Assembly (NCBI RefSeq): GCF_003464595.1
Contig: NZ_QRZF01000004.1
Span: forward strand, 186,001 to 250,000
Length of the DNA stretch: 64,000 nt
Reading direction: 5' to 3'
Source of the DNA: Bacteroides intestinalis
GTDB lineage: Bacteria; Bacteroidota; Bacteroidia; Bacteroidales; Bacteroidaceae
Below are positions 37,801 to 46,227 of this stretch, one piece after another (position 1 is the stretch's first letter; the number at the start of each line of letters is the position of its first letter). The notes under the pieces are model-generated. The model did not search any database and was not told the origin of the DNA. It saw only the letters and a program-made list of their open reading frames with translations. The position numbers and the translations under genes are program-made.

Positions 37801-37948
37801 GCGCATTTTCTTTAATGCAGTAAATCCCTTCTTGTTTACCAAATATATAGGATTCGATCCGGAAACCACCAATACCCAACAAGATGGCACTGTGAGATAC
37901 TATCCGGTAAGTAAATCTGTATCAATGGGACTTTCATTGAAATTTTAA
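34835..37948 (+). CDS. SusC-like TonB-dependent glycan importer
   Basis: The 1037-residue protein has a long signal region (cleaved near TKA), a carboxypeptidase-regulatory-like domain (ISGVVKDSQGPITGANVSIK, about 48-130), the SusC motif DEVVVTGY, a plug domain (about 130-250, VQITAGDGAPGSASKIQVRG) and a 22-strand barrel ending MGLSLKF. It moves oligosaccharides across the outer membrane with TonB energy. It pairs with the SusD-like lipoprotein 36 bp downstream. There is no fused anti-sigma domain, so regulation comes from the hybrid sensor. Confidence 0.96.
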   Translation: MDKRRFYAKRMLMLSLLTCACCLPVQTKANDALASTGRNSIESILQNRRISGVVKDSQGPITGANVSIKGTTIGAITDINGKFSFDAPPKGVLVISFIGYITQEVSVEGKNEFSVILKEDTEMLDEVVVTGYIAQKKVNLTGAISSVNGEELTKITATSSAQALQGKLPGVQITAGDGAPGSASKIQVRGIGSVMSGTQPLVIVDGFEGTLDNIAMGDIETISVLKDAASAAIYGSKAANGVILITTKRGKTGAMQVEVSAEYGWQSVSHMPDVLNATEMAIKQNEEAIWSNQTLPWSGNHAPETLGKGFNWWDYAYKNDAPIQNYYLSMKGGTEKAKYAISAGYIKQEGVIHLTDYDRFNFRSNFDYAFNKKFKIGVNIEASIANNDSREDIYHYSKNALLMHPSVPQYMPDGSYGLPLRSLPGQYDASQAMPLSMMYLSDPNYVRMIEGNTFTTRANFFLEWEILKGLKFKSVYNQQYIWSKKNYWHSSYTVYDYETPESIYATETNAEATSNYSDSQKWEIQELLTYNKVFAKKHTLGVLVGFTAEKAKSGDLSGKKTGFPGNELHVIDAGNTIDYLNGNMTENAVVSLFGQVNYDYMGKYLFQANIRRDGSSVFAPGNQWGTFPSVSVGWRISEEEFMKDFSWLNNLKLRVGYGTLGNANIKSFAWVSSYKLTDRYPLGTPNAISPAYYQTDMSNKDIKWESTTTTNIGVDATVLNNRLNFTFDWYDKRTKDMLFTATIPYSTGYLNGPVINVGEVMNRGWEISASWNDNIKKFHYGISINLAHNKNEVTNMGGVAPFQIENDLWIKEGYPINSYFGYKTIGIYQNWDEVNNSVKPNGDIRPGNYIIQNTNNDDKIDTEDKTFLGSRDPKLVYGINLTAEWQGIDLSVATSGESKKCVYYDNSYGGISPRFCNIYKEYFDNRTIVGEDGNVTVSGKYPAMTGLGTNAPEGHKKVLQNTSFFRIKNIQIGYTLPQSFTQKMRISNLRIFFNAVNPFLFTKYIGFDPETTNTQQDGTVRYYPVSKSVSMGLSLKF

Positions 37949-37984
37949 TGTAAATCATCTCCAAACATAAAAATATAGAGAAAT

Positions 37985-39679
37985 ATGAAAAAGATATATT
38001 TATTAATAGGAATAGTAGCAAGCATATTCTTGTCTTCTTGCGAAGATTTCCTGACAACTTATCCTCAGAATCAATTGACTGCAGGTACATTCTTCAAAAC
38101 TGATGATGATTTTGCAGCAGCAGCCAATGGCATGTATTCGGTCATGACCGGATATCCCTCAGAGTTTTTTCCGATGATAGATGGAATTACTCCTTTTGCA
38201 GGAGAAACGGCAACCAGTCGTTGCGGTGTGTTCAATCCATACAACGGACGCCTCCCGATGGTTTCTTCCAGCCTGGATTTTACCCGCCAGTGTTGGCAAA
38301 ACATGTACAAAGGAATCGCATGCGCCAACAATATTCTTACTAATACAGAAAAGCCTGCTAACGTTAGCCAGCAGGTGTTCGATAGAACATTGGGAGAAGC
38401 TTACTTTATACGTGGATATGCTTATTTCACTTTGGTTACTTTATTTGGAGATGTACCCTTATTCACAGAACCACAGGTTAGTTATGACCAAGTTTTAAAG
38501 CCCAGAACTCCAAAGTCAGAAGTCATCACTCAGATTATTGCAGATTTTGAGAAGGCAAAACAACTGCTGCCCTCTGTTAAAGAGTATCGCGGCACAGCTA
38601 ACTTGGGACGCGCTTCCAAAGGTGCTGCTCAAGCATTTTTAGGAAAAGTATACGTATATGAAGAAAGATGGGCAGATGCCCAAAAAGAGTTTGCAGCATT
38701 GGTTGATGTACAGAATCCCGATTATGACTTAACTCCTCATTATTATGATCAATTCTGGCCAGATGGTGAAAATGGAATAGAATCCATTTATGAAATTCAA
38801 TATGATCCATCTCGCCCTGCTGCCACGGGACAATATGCAATGAATCGCTTCATGGACTTTATAAATCCACCTGCCGAAGCGAATATGAATTTCACAGGAG
38901 GATTTGGTTATCTGGAACCAACTGAATATTACTGTGACTTATTTGAGACTCTTAATGGATACAAAGTAGCCAGCACATATATTGACCGTACAGATGCTAC
39001 TCCCGGTCCTATATTCAATTACAACTATGAATCAAAGGATCCGCAATTTAATGCCACTGCACCTTACGAAATCAGAGATCCTCGTTTAAAATACACAGTT
39101 TGGTATGAAGATTCCCCTACCGTTGATGAGTTTATACAGAAGACGGGACAGAACAACGCAAACTTTAAGAGCAGATATTCTAAAACCAGTAATCATTGTG
39201 TAGTAAAGTACATCGTTGGGAAACTTGGAGGAAAGGGTGGTTATAGCCCAATGAATATGATTGTGATGCGCTATGCAGATGTTCTTTTACTATATGCAGA
39301 AACCTGTATACATGAAAATGATTTGTCCAAAGCTGTTTCATTAATCAACAGAGTAAGGAATAGGGTTAAAATGCCGTCTGTTGAACAAATCGGTACTGTT
39401 CAAGGCGTAGATATTGCAGGTAATAAAGAAAATCTAATGAAATATCTACAACAGGAACGCTTTCGTGAATTAGGTTTCGAGTGGGGACATATGATGTTTG
39501 ATATGGCACGTTGGGACATTCTGGTTAGTGAACTGAAAGAATACTGGACACCTGGGCGTGATGGTTGGCCGGCATTTTCCAACATCGCACTTCAATTTAC
39601 GAAAGATTGTTACTTATTCCCGATTCCGGAGCAAGAAATGACTTCTAATCCGCTATTAAAACAGAATCCGGGATATTAA
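37985..39679 (+). CDS. SusD-like glycan-binding lipoprotein
   Basis: The 564-residue RagB/SusD protein has a lipobox (IFLSSCEDFL, Cys about 19) and the family's helical TPR scaffold. Motifs are NQLTAGTFFKTDDDFAAAANG, EAYFIRGYAYFTLVTLFGDVP, VMRYADVLLLYAETCIHEND and the C-terminal RFRELGFEWGHMMFDMARW. It sits on the cell surface as the lid of the SusC barrel and binds the substrate. Together the pair defines this locus as a PUL. Confidence 0.95.
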   Translation: MKKIYLLIGIVASIFLSSCEDFLTTYPQNQLTAGTFFKTDDDFAAAANGMYSVMTGYPSEFFPMIDGITPFAGETATSRCGVFNPYNGRLPMVSSSLDFTRQCWQNMYKGIACANNILTNTEKPANVSQQVFDRTLGEAYFIRGYAYFTLVTLFGDVPLFTEPQVSYDQVLKPRTPKSEVITQIIADFEKAKQLLPSVKEYRGTANLGRASKGAAQAFLGKVYVYEERWADAQKEFAALVDVQNPDYDLTPHYYDQFWPDGENGIESIYEIQYDPSRPAATGQYAMNRFMDFINPPAEANMNFTGGFGYLEPTEYYCDLFETLNGYKVASTYIDRTDATPGPIFNYNYESKDPQFNATAPYEIRDPRLKYTVWYEDSPTVDEFIQKTGQNNANFKSRYSKTSNHCVVKYIVGKLGGKGGYSPMNMIVMRYADVLLLYAETCIHENDLSKAVSLINRVRNRVKMPSVEQIGTVQGVDIAGNKENLMKYLQQERFRELGFEWGHMMFDMARWDILVSELKEYWTPGRDGWPAFSNIALQFTKDCYLFPIPEQEMTSNPLLKQNPGY

Positions 39680-39808
39680 ATCCTTTTGATGCTTTTATGA
39701 GAATACATGAGAGGAATATTTTGCAGTATTATATTCAATTTATTCCTCTCTCTTTCATCTCATAAGAAGATAGATATATTCATTATAAACACTAACTTCA
39801 TATATACA

Positions 39809-41797
39809 ATGAAAAAGCTGCCTACCATAATACTCTGCTTTTATCTGTGTTTTTTTACCAATACGGTATGGGCACAATCACTGAATGAAGATGCATTTAC
39901 TTTGCTGGACTTAAGCTACCCGGGATTGGAAAAGGTAAACCAACTATATAATGAAGGAAACAAGGAAGATGCTGCAAAAGCTCTTCTAAAATATTACCAG
40001 AATCGCAAAAAAATAATTAATCCCACCATTAACCTTGATAGCATTACCATCAGCAAACAAGAGCAAGAATGGGCAGACGAAGCATTGAAGCATACATTTT
40101 ATGTACATGATGGTTACCGACCCTTCAATTATGGGAAAGACATCAATTGGCAATACTGGCCGGTGAAAGATAATGAACTGCGCTGGCAATTGCACCGCCA
40201 TAAGTGGTTTATTCCCATGGGAAAAGCATATTATTTAAGTAAAGACGAAAAATATGCCAAAGAATGGGTTTATCAATATAGAGATTGGGTTCGAAAGAAT
40301 CCCTTACTCGAAATTGATGCACAAGAGTATGAGATACTAAACCATAGTAAGATCAAAGGTGTGGCAGAGAATGTGCGATTTGCCTGGCGTCCATTAGAGA
40401 CAAGCCACCGTCTGGCAGACCAGATCAATCAATTTACACTCTTTCTTTCATCACCTTCATTTACAGCAGACTTTCTAACAGAGTTTCTCGTGAACTACCG
40501 GCGTCACGCCTTTCATGTGCTTCACAACTATTCAGCAGAAGGAAACCATCTATTATTCGAAGCGCAACGCATGATTTATGCAGGTGTCTTCTTCCCCGAA
40601 TTTAAAGAAGCTGTTTCATGGAGAGAAAGTGGTATCAAGATTCTGAATAGGGAAATAGAAAAACAAGTATATGAGGATGGAAGTCAGTATGAGCTAGACT
40701 TGGGCTACCATGCCGCTTGTATTGATATATTTCAAAAAGCATTATTCATGGCAGAGTCCAATGGATTTCACAATGAATTTCCACAATCATATATCAAGAC
40801 TGTAGAGAGAATGATTGTATTTTTTCTGAATCTTAATTTCCCTGATTATACGTACCCATGCTTCAGCGATGCCAGCCGGAATAACACATGGGGCAGATTC
40901 TGGAATTGGGCTAAATTATTTCCTGACAATGAACAAATACGCTATTTTGCTACACTGGGAAAAGAAGGCAAAGCACCGGATAATTTATCGAAAGGCTTCC
41001 TAACGTCCGGTTTCTTTACATTTCGTAATGGGTGGAATAAAGATGCCACAATAATGATAATAAAAGCTGGTCCAAAGGGAGAATGGCATTGTCAACCCGA
41101 TAATGGCACTTTCGAACTGTGGTTTAACGGCAAGAACCTGTTTCCGGATTCAGGCTCATACGTATATGGCGGTGACAAAGAAGTAGCGAAACTCCGCAAT
41201 TGGTTTCGACAGACAGCCGTACATAACACACTGACGTTAAACAACAAGGATTTAGAGACTACCCAGTCCGTAACCAAGCAGTGGAAAGCAGATGGTGATA
41301 TACAAGTACTGGTAACAGAGAATCCAAGTTATAAGGAACTTAAGCATCGGCGTTTCATCTTTTGTATAGATGCTTCTTACTTCGTTATTGTAGATGAGGC
41401 TATAGGTACAGCGCAAGGAACCATAAATCTGCACTATCAACTCTGTGACGGAAAAATAAACGTTGATTCTCAAAATAAAAAATTAGCCACCGCCTACGAG
41501 GGTAATAGCAATGTAGTGTTGCAGTGTTTCGCAAATAAAGAAATAAAGATGGAAGAGGAAGAAGGTTGGTACTCCACATCCTATCGCCATCGTACTAAGC
41601 GCCCTGCCTTTGCCTTTAATGTTGAAAAAACAAGTGAAGAAACAGTGAGTTATATAACTGTAATATATCCAGTCAAAGATATAAATAAGAAAGTTGATAT
41701 TTCAGCTAAGCTTCAAGAAAAAACAAGAAACTGTGTAGAACTTGAAGTGAAAATAAATGGTAAAAAGAAAACACTGAAATGTCAGCTACAAGAGTGA
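39809..41797 (+). CDS. Heparin/heparan-sulfate-type lyase, PL12
   Basis: The 662-residue protein has a signal peptide ending WAQ. The fold is an (alpha/alpha) toroid (about 40-370) followed by an antiparallel beta-sandwich. I recognise strong similarity to the PL12 heparin-sulfate lyase of B. thetaiotaomicron: LDLSYPGLEKV, HTFYVHDGYRPFNYGKDINW, NELRWQLHRHKWF, EGNHLLFEAQRMIYAG, CQPDNGTFELWFNGKNLF and TSYRHRTKRPAF. Candidate catalytic residues are Asn about 246, Tyr about 300 and His about 427. It should cleave hexosamine-uronate bonds by beta-elimination, leaving a 4,5-unsaturated uronate for the GH88 enzyme downstream. I start at ATG 39809, where the signal peptide begins; 39707 would add 34 unsuitable residues. 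Confidence 0.9.
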   Translation: MKKLPTIILCFYLCFFTNTVWAQSLNEDAFTLLDLSYPGLEKVNQLYNEGNKEDAAKALLKYYQNRKKIINPTINLDSITISKQEQEWADEALKHTFYVHDGYRPFNYGKDINWQYWPVKDNELRWQLHRHKWFIPMGKAYYLSKDEKYAKEWVYQYRDWVRKNPLLEIDAQEYEILNHSKIKGVAENVRFAWRPLETSHRLADQINQFTLFLSSPSFTADFLTEFLVNYRRHAFHVLHNYSAEGNHLLFEAQRMIYAGVFFPEFKEAVSWRESGIKILNREIEKQVYEDGSQYELDLGYHAACIDIFQKALFMAESNGFHNEFPQSYIKTVERMIVFFLNLNFPDYTYPCFSDASRNNTWGRFWNWAKLFPDNEQIRYFATLGKEGKAPDNLSKGFLTSGFFTFRNGWNKDATIMIIKAGPKGEWHCQPDNGTFELWFNGKNLFPDSGSYVYGGDKEVAKLRNWFRQTAVHNTLTLNNKDLETTQSVTKQWKADGDIQVLVTENPSYKELKHRRFIFCIDASYFVIVDEAIGTAQGTINLHYQLCDGKINVDSQNKKLATAYEGNSNVVLQCFANKEIKMEEEEGWYSTSYRHRTKRPAFAFNVEKTSEETVSYITVIYPVKDINKKVDISAKLQEKTRNCVELEVKINGKKKTLKCQLQE

Positions 41798-41824
41798 AGG
41801 GTAAAACGGTAAAGCAATACTAAA

Positions 41825-44209
41825 ATGGGAAGGAAAATCATCATTTATTTGTTTCTGCTATGCTTTGTCAGAACAAATTACGCATACTCACAGGCGCAAT
41901 ATTTTGTGTCTCCCAATGGAAAAGATACAGGAAAAGGAGACATCGATTCTCCCTTTCTAAGTATAGAAAAAGCGAAGCAAGAGTCACGCAAGCAAAATGG
42001 GACTACAACCATTTACCTGCGTGAAGGTGTATACCGGTTAGAACAACCACTCGTTTTAACTTCCGAAGATGGAAATGAAGAAAAGCAACTTATAATTTGT
42101 GCATATCCTGAAGAAAAAGTAATTATTACAAGCGGAGTAACTCTTCATCCCAACTGGGAATATTATAAGAAAAATATTATGAAATCCTCTGTTAAGGAAT
42201 CGGTGATAATGGATCAGCTATTTGTCAATGGCAGCTATCGCCCAATGGCGCGATACCCTAATTTTGACTCTACTGCAATCAGGTTTAACGGCACCTCAGC
42301 TCAAGCAACCTCCACTGAAAGAATAAAAAAGTGGAAGACCCCCAAGGGGGGATATCTGCATGTCATGCATACATCAGACTGGGGAGATATTCATTATCAA
42401 ATTGTTGGAAAGAACAAGAATAATACACTGCAACTGGAAGGAGGCTGGCAGAACAACCGTCCCTCTGCCGGACATGTACAGAATCGGATGGTAGAAAATA
42501 TATTTGAAGAACTGGATGTGCCGGGAGAATGGTATTATGACAAAGAAAATAGAATACTCTATTATTATCCCATGCCTGATGAGAATATGGAAGAGATTAC
42601 TTTAGAAACACCCCAACTGAAGCATCTGGTTGAATTGAGAGGCAGTAAGGAAAGACCGGTACAGAATATTACTATAAGGGATATTGAGTTTACCCAAACC
42701 ACTCGAACTTTTATGGAGCCTTACGAGCCCTTGTTGCGCTCGGACTGGGCTATATATCGGGGAGGCAGTATTCTATTAGAGGGCAGTGAAAACTGCAGAA
42801 TACAAGATTGTAATTTTTATAATTTGGGAGGTAACGCAATATTCTTCTCTGATTATAACTACCAATCTTGTGTCACTGGTTGTCATTTGTCTCAAATAGG
42901 CGCCAGCGGAATCTGTTTCGTAGGTGATCCTGAAGCCGTGCGTTCTCCTTCATTCAGATATGAAGAATCCGTGACTATACCACAGATTGATCGTATCACC
43001 GGTTCTAAGACAGAGAATTATCCAACAGAATGTTTAGTCTATGACAATTTGATTCATCATATAGGGCTTTACGAAAAACAAGTTGCCGGAGTTCAGTTGT
43101 CAATGTGCAGTTCCATCACTATAAGTCACAACAGTATCTACCACACCCCACGTGCAGGTATCAATATTAGCGAAGGTACTTGGGGAGGGCATATTATCGA
43201 GTATAATGATGTTTTCAACACTGTAAGAGAAACAGGTGATCACGGTTCGCTCAACTCCTGGGGAAGAGACCGCTTTTGGAGAAGCAATCGTTCCCAAATG
43301 GACAGCTTGGTTGCAGCAGAGCCTGACATCATCCTCCTTGACGCTAAAAAAGAAAATATAATACGATACAACCGATTCAGATGTGACCGTGGTTGGGATA
43401 TTGATCTGGATGATGGTTCCAGTAATTATCATATCTATAATAATCTTTGCTTAAGTGGAGGGATAAAGTTAAGAGAAGGCTTTTATCGAGTTGTGGAAAA
43501 CAATATAATAGTGAATAATACATTCCATCCACATGTATGGTTTAAAAACAGCGGTGATGTATTTGTCAGAAATCTGATAATGCGTCCTTATCGTCCTATC
43601 AGAGTTTCTGATTGGGGAGCAGAGACAGATTACAATTTATTTACTGACAGCCTGTCATATCAGGAGGCAATTAGAAATCATACAGACAAACATTCTGTTG
43701 TTTATCCCGTGACATTCAAAAATGCCCTCATTGGTGACTTCAGTATTGTGGAGATTTCAAAGATAACTCCTTTATGTGGTTTCAAGAACTTTGAGATGGA
43801 TAAGTTCGGAGTGGTTTCTCCTAATTTAAAACAACTGGCTAAACACCCCCAAATGCCCCTCCCGACTATTTATGCGCATAAAGCTAAAAACATAGTCACT
43901 AAAAGCTGGTCAGGATTGTCTTTGAAAGAACTGGATTCGGAAGAAGAACGTTCCGCTACTGGAATGGATTCTAAGCGAGGTGTATATGTCATTGCTGTTG
44001 ATGCATTGGAAAGTCCATTACGTGACTTTATACAACCTAATGACGTGATTCTTTCATTGGCAGGAAATGATATTCACACATTGGCGGATATGATAAAATA
44101 CACTAAACAGGCTGATTTTACCAAAGTAGTGGAAATTATCATTTTCCGAGATCAAAAGGATAAACAGATATTAATCCCTGCAAACGTAGTCTATCAATCA
44201 GAAGATTAA
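41825..44209 (+). CDS. Right-handed parallel beta-helix protein with C-terminal PDZ domain
   Basis: The 794-residue protein has a signal peptide ending YSQ. Residues about 25-140 (YFVSPNGKDTGKGDIDSPFL, TTIYLREGVYRLEQPLVL, MDQLFVNGSYRPMARYPNFD) and the following coils (ITIRDIEFTQTTRTF, CRIQDCNFYNLGGNAIFFSD, ITISHNSIYHTPRAGINISE) resemble GH141-type parallel beta-helix enzymes, whose founder acts on pectic side chains. The last 85 residues form a PDZ domain (GVYVIAVDALESPLRDFIQP, NDVILSLAGNDIHTLADMI), unusual on a glycanase. It lies between the PL12 and GH88 genes, so it probably acts on the same glycan as a glycosidase or lyase. The reaction is not certain. Confidence 0.78.
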   Translation: MGRKIIIYLFLLCFVRTNYAYSQAQYFVSPNGKDTGKGDIDSPFLSIEKAKQESRKQNGTTTIYLREGVYRLEQPLVLTSEDGNEEKQLIICAYPEEKVIITSGVTLHPNWEYYKKNIMKSSVKESVIMDQLFVNGSYRPMARYPNFDSTAIRFNGTSAQATSTERIKKWKTPKGGYLHVMHTSDWGDIHYQIVGKNKNNTLQLEGGWQNNRPSAGHVQNRMVENIFEELDVPGEWYYDKENRILYYYPMPDENMEEITLETPQLKHLVELRGSKERPVQNITIRDIEFTQTTRTFMEPYEPLLRSDWAIYRGGSILLEGSENCRIQDCNFYNLGGNAIFFSDYNYQSCVTGCHLSQIGASGICFVGDPEAVRSPSFRYEESVTIPQIDRITGSKTENYPTECLVYDNLIHHIGLYEKQVAGVQLSMCSSITISHNSIYHTPRAGINISEGTWGGHIIEYNDVFNTVRETGDHGSLNSWGRDRFWRSNRSQMDSLVAAEPDIILLDAKKENIIRYNRFRCDRGWDIDLDDGSSNYHIYNNLCLSGGIKLREGFYRVVENNIIVNNTFHPHVWFKNSGDVFVRNLIMRPYRPIRVSDWGAETDYNLFTDSLSYQEAIRNHTDKHSVVYPVTFKNALIGDFSIVEISKITPLCGFKNFEMDKFGVVSPNLKQLAKHPQMPLPTIYAHKAKNIVTKSWSGLSLKELDSEEERSATGMDSKRGVYVIAVDALESPLRDFIQPNDVILSLAGNDIHTLADMIKYTKQADFTKVVEIIIFRDQKDKQILIPANVVYQSED

Positions 44210-44247
44210 GCATTATAGTAATAATCATTTATAATTCAATTTTTAGT

Positions 44248-45510
44248 ATGAAAATAAACAGATCAATTATAGCTGCCCTATTATTGGGGCTCGTCAGTTG
44301 TCAAAAGAAAACAGATATGAATCAAGAATCATGGGTAAAAGAAGCTTTAGATGTTGCTTCCTATCAATTGGAATTGACGGCAAATGAGCTTGCTGACTCT
44401 GCAAAGCTTCCCAGATCTGTATGGGCGGGATACAATATCGCCTTTCTTACCAACCAATTGGAACGAAGTCCCGATTCATTCCAAAAAGCTCTTTTACCTA
44501 ATCCATCTGTTGAAATAACTAATAAAAGGCATCTGACCGATATCTACGATTGGACCAGCGGTTTTTTCCCCGGGAGCCTATGGTACGCCTATGAGATGAC
44601 AAAAAATGAAAAGTTAAAAGAACAAGCTATCCAATATACTAACTTGCTGAACCCGATAAGAAGTTTCAAAGATACGCATGATTTAGGTTTCATGATCAAT
44701 TGCAGTTTCGGCAATGCTCTCCGTCTGGCTCCTAATGACAGCATCAGAAGCATAATCGTGGAAACAGCAGATAATCTCCGCGCACGTTTCAATCCAGAAA
44801 TTGGCTGTATCCGCTCGTGGGACTTCGGACACTGGAATTTTCCGGTTATCATTGATAACATGATGAACTTAGATTTATTGTTTAATGCAACCCGGCTGAC
44901 TGGTGACAGTATTTATTACAAAACAGCTGTTAAACATGCCCAGACCACTATGAAACATCATTTCCGTCCGGATTATACCTCTTATCATGTCATCAGTTAC
45001 AACAGTGATGGCACAGTGGAAAGTAAAGGTACTTATCAAGGTAAAAACGATGGTTCTGCCTGGTCGCGCGGACAAGCTTGGGCAGTATATGGCTACACTT
45101 CATGTTATCGCGAAACAAAAGATACTGCTTTCCTTCAAGAAGCTACAAACATAGCGGATATGATTATGAAAAGAGTAACTACCGACGACTGCATTCCATA
45201 TTGGGACTATGACGCACCGGTAGGTAAAAGCACTCCGAGAGATGCCTCGGCAGCAGCCATCACAGCCTCAGCATTACTTGAACTCAGCACCTTGGCTCCG
45301 GAAGGAAAGAAATACTTCGACTATGCCGAAACCATTCTGAAGAATCTTTCCAGTGATAAATATTTGGCAGTGAAAGACAGCAACCAAGGATTTGTACTGA
45401 TGCACTCCACCGGTTCACTTCCTCATGGCTCGGAAATAGATGTGCCGCTGAACTATGCAGACTACTATTATCTGGAAGCTTTACAGAGATATAAGAATCT
45501 AACGAAGTAA
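44248..45510 (+). CDS. Unsaturated glucuronyl hydrolase, GH88
   Basis: The 420-residue lipoprotein (LLLGLVSCQKK, Cys about 18) has the (alpha/alpha)6 barrel of GH88. Motifs are IYDWTSGFFPGSLWYAYEMT, the catalytic pair in THDLGFM (Asp about 145) and NMMNLDLLF (Asp about 209), GQAWAVYGYTSCYRETKD and DASAAAITASALLEL. It hydrates the unsaturated uronate left by a polysaccharide lyase and releases it as a keto sugar acid. It completes the pathway begun by the PL12 gene and is the last gene of the PUL operon, followed by a strong terminator. Confidence 0.93.
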   Translation: MKINRSIIAALLLGLVSCQKKTDMNQESWVKEALDVASYQLELTANELADSAKLPRSVWAGYNIAFLTNQLERSPDSFQKALLPNPSVEITNKRHLTDIYDWTSGFFPGSLWYAYEMTKNEKLKEQAIQYTNLLNPIRSFKDTHDLGFMINCSFGNALRLAPNDSIRSIIVETADNLRARFNPEIGCIRSWDFGHWNFPVIIDNMMNLDLLFNATRLTGDSIYYKTAVKHAQTTMKHHFRPDYTSYHVISYNSDGTVESKGTYQGKNDGSAWSRGQAWAVYGYTSCYRETKDTAFLQEATNIADMIMKRVTTDDCIPYWDYDAPVGKSTPRDASAAAITASALLELSTLAPEGKKYFDYAETILKNLSSDKYLAVKDSNQGFVLMHSTGSLPHGSEIDVPLNYADYYYLEALQRYKNLTK

Positions 45511-45529
45511 TCAGATTGTTTGACAGGGT

Positions 45530-45568
45530 AAATCCGTTACTGATGTATGATATGGAAGTAACGGATTT
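45530..45568 (+). terminator. Terminator of the PUL operon
   Basis: AAATCCGTTACT (45530-45541) and AGTAACGGATTT (45557-45568) pair perfectly over 12 bp, followed by a T run. It lies 20 bp after the GH88 stop. Confidence 0.88.
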
Positions 45569-45591
45569 TTTATTTATAAAAGATAATCCTG

Positions 45592-45871
45592 ATATATCAG
45601 TCAAACATACTTTATAAAAACAAGTCATAATATCACAGAAAATGCACTATGCCAAAGTTTTTGTCCGCACCACGGAAGCACTATCAGTGCGTCAGGAACA
45701 TTCCGCTATGGGCTGATAGGCAGTTGGGGAATCAGACGATATTATCAGAAACGGAAAGGAGAAACTTTACTCTCGCCTGCCGAACAACAAAAAGTGATGG
45801 CACTGGCCAGGAAATTGGGCTTGCAACAAAAAGAACATTTCGATAGCTATGTAGAAGAATATAACTGGTAA
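45592..45871 (+). pseudogene. Unrecognised gene remnant without a start codon
   Basis: The plus-strand frame ending in TAA at 45869-45871 reads FRYGLIGSWGIRRYYQKRKG, then LSPAEQQKVMALARKLGLQQ and EHFDSYVEEYNW. The balanced amphipathic composition looks like real protein, not chance. The frame is open back to a TGA near 45590 but has no usable start; the only ATG nearby (45643) is in another frame and stops quickly. I do not recognise the family. It is most likely the 3' end of a lost gene, or a short protein with an unusual start. Confidence 0.45.
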
Positions 45872-45923
45872 CAAGGTTTCTGCTATCTATCATACAACGG
45901 ACCGCCAGCTATATCTCACAAAC

Positions 45924-45979
45924 AAACAGCCGTTCCCCGGCAGGTGAATGAATTTCACCTTACGAGGACACGGCTGTTT
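45924..45979. terminator. Large imperfect hairpin after the remnant
   Basis: The outer arms AAACAGCCGT (45924-45933) and ACGGCTGTTT (45970-45979) pair perfectly, and an inner stem AGGTGAA/TTCACCT pairs around TGAA. It may be the terminator of the lost gene at 45592-45871. Confidence 0.6.
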
Positions 45980-45987
45980 CATTTCAT

Positions 45988-46119
45988 GGTAACAACCCTC
46001 ACCCCACACGGTAACTTCATTTACACGCCGAGGTAAAAGTCGTTACATACCGAGGTAAAGAGCGTTACAATAAGCGGTAAATGTCGTTACATCCTGCGGT
46101 AAATGCTTTTACATTACCA
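45988..46119. repeat. 22-bp periodic array of GGTAAA/GTTAC half-sites
   Basis: Units begin at 45988, 46010, 46032, 46054, 46076 and 46098. The consensus is GGTAAA, four variable bases, GTTAC and seven variable bases, exactly 22 bp. The first unit keeps only the GGTAAC half; the second and last have ATTAC-like or TTTAC right halves. The architecture is identical to the array at 21614-21745, with a different word. It lies between convergent transcription units with no gene inside. Confidence 0.88.
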
Positions 46120-46227
46120 AAAAAACATTTGGTAAATACAACACATTGATAATCAATATAAAGACTAAAAACAAACAATTTATAATTCTCATCAACCAAA
46201 CGTGAAATCACACTCCGGTCAAGGCTT

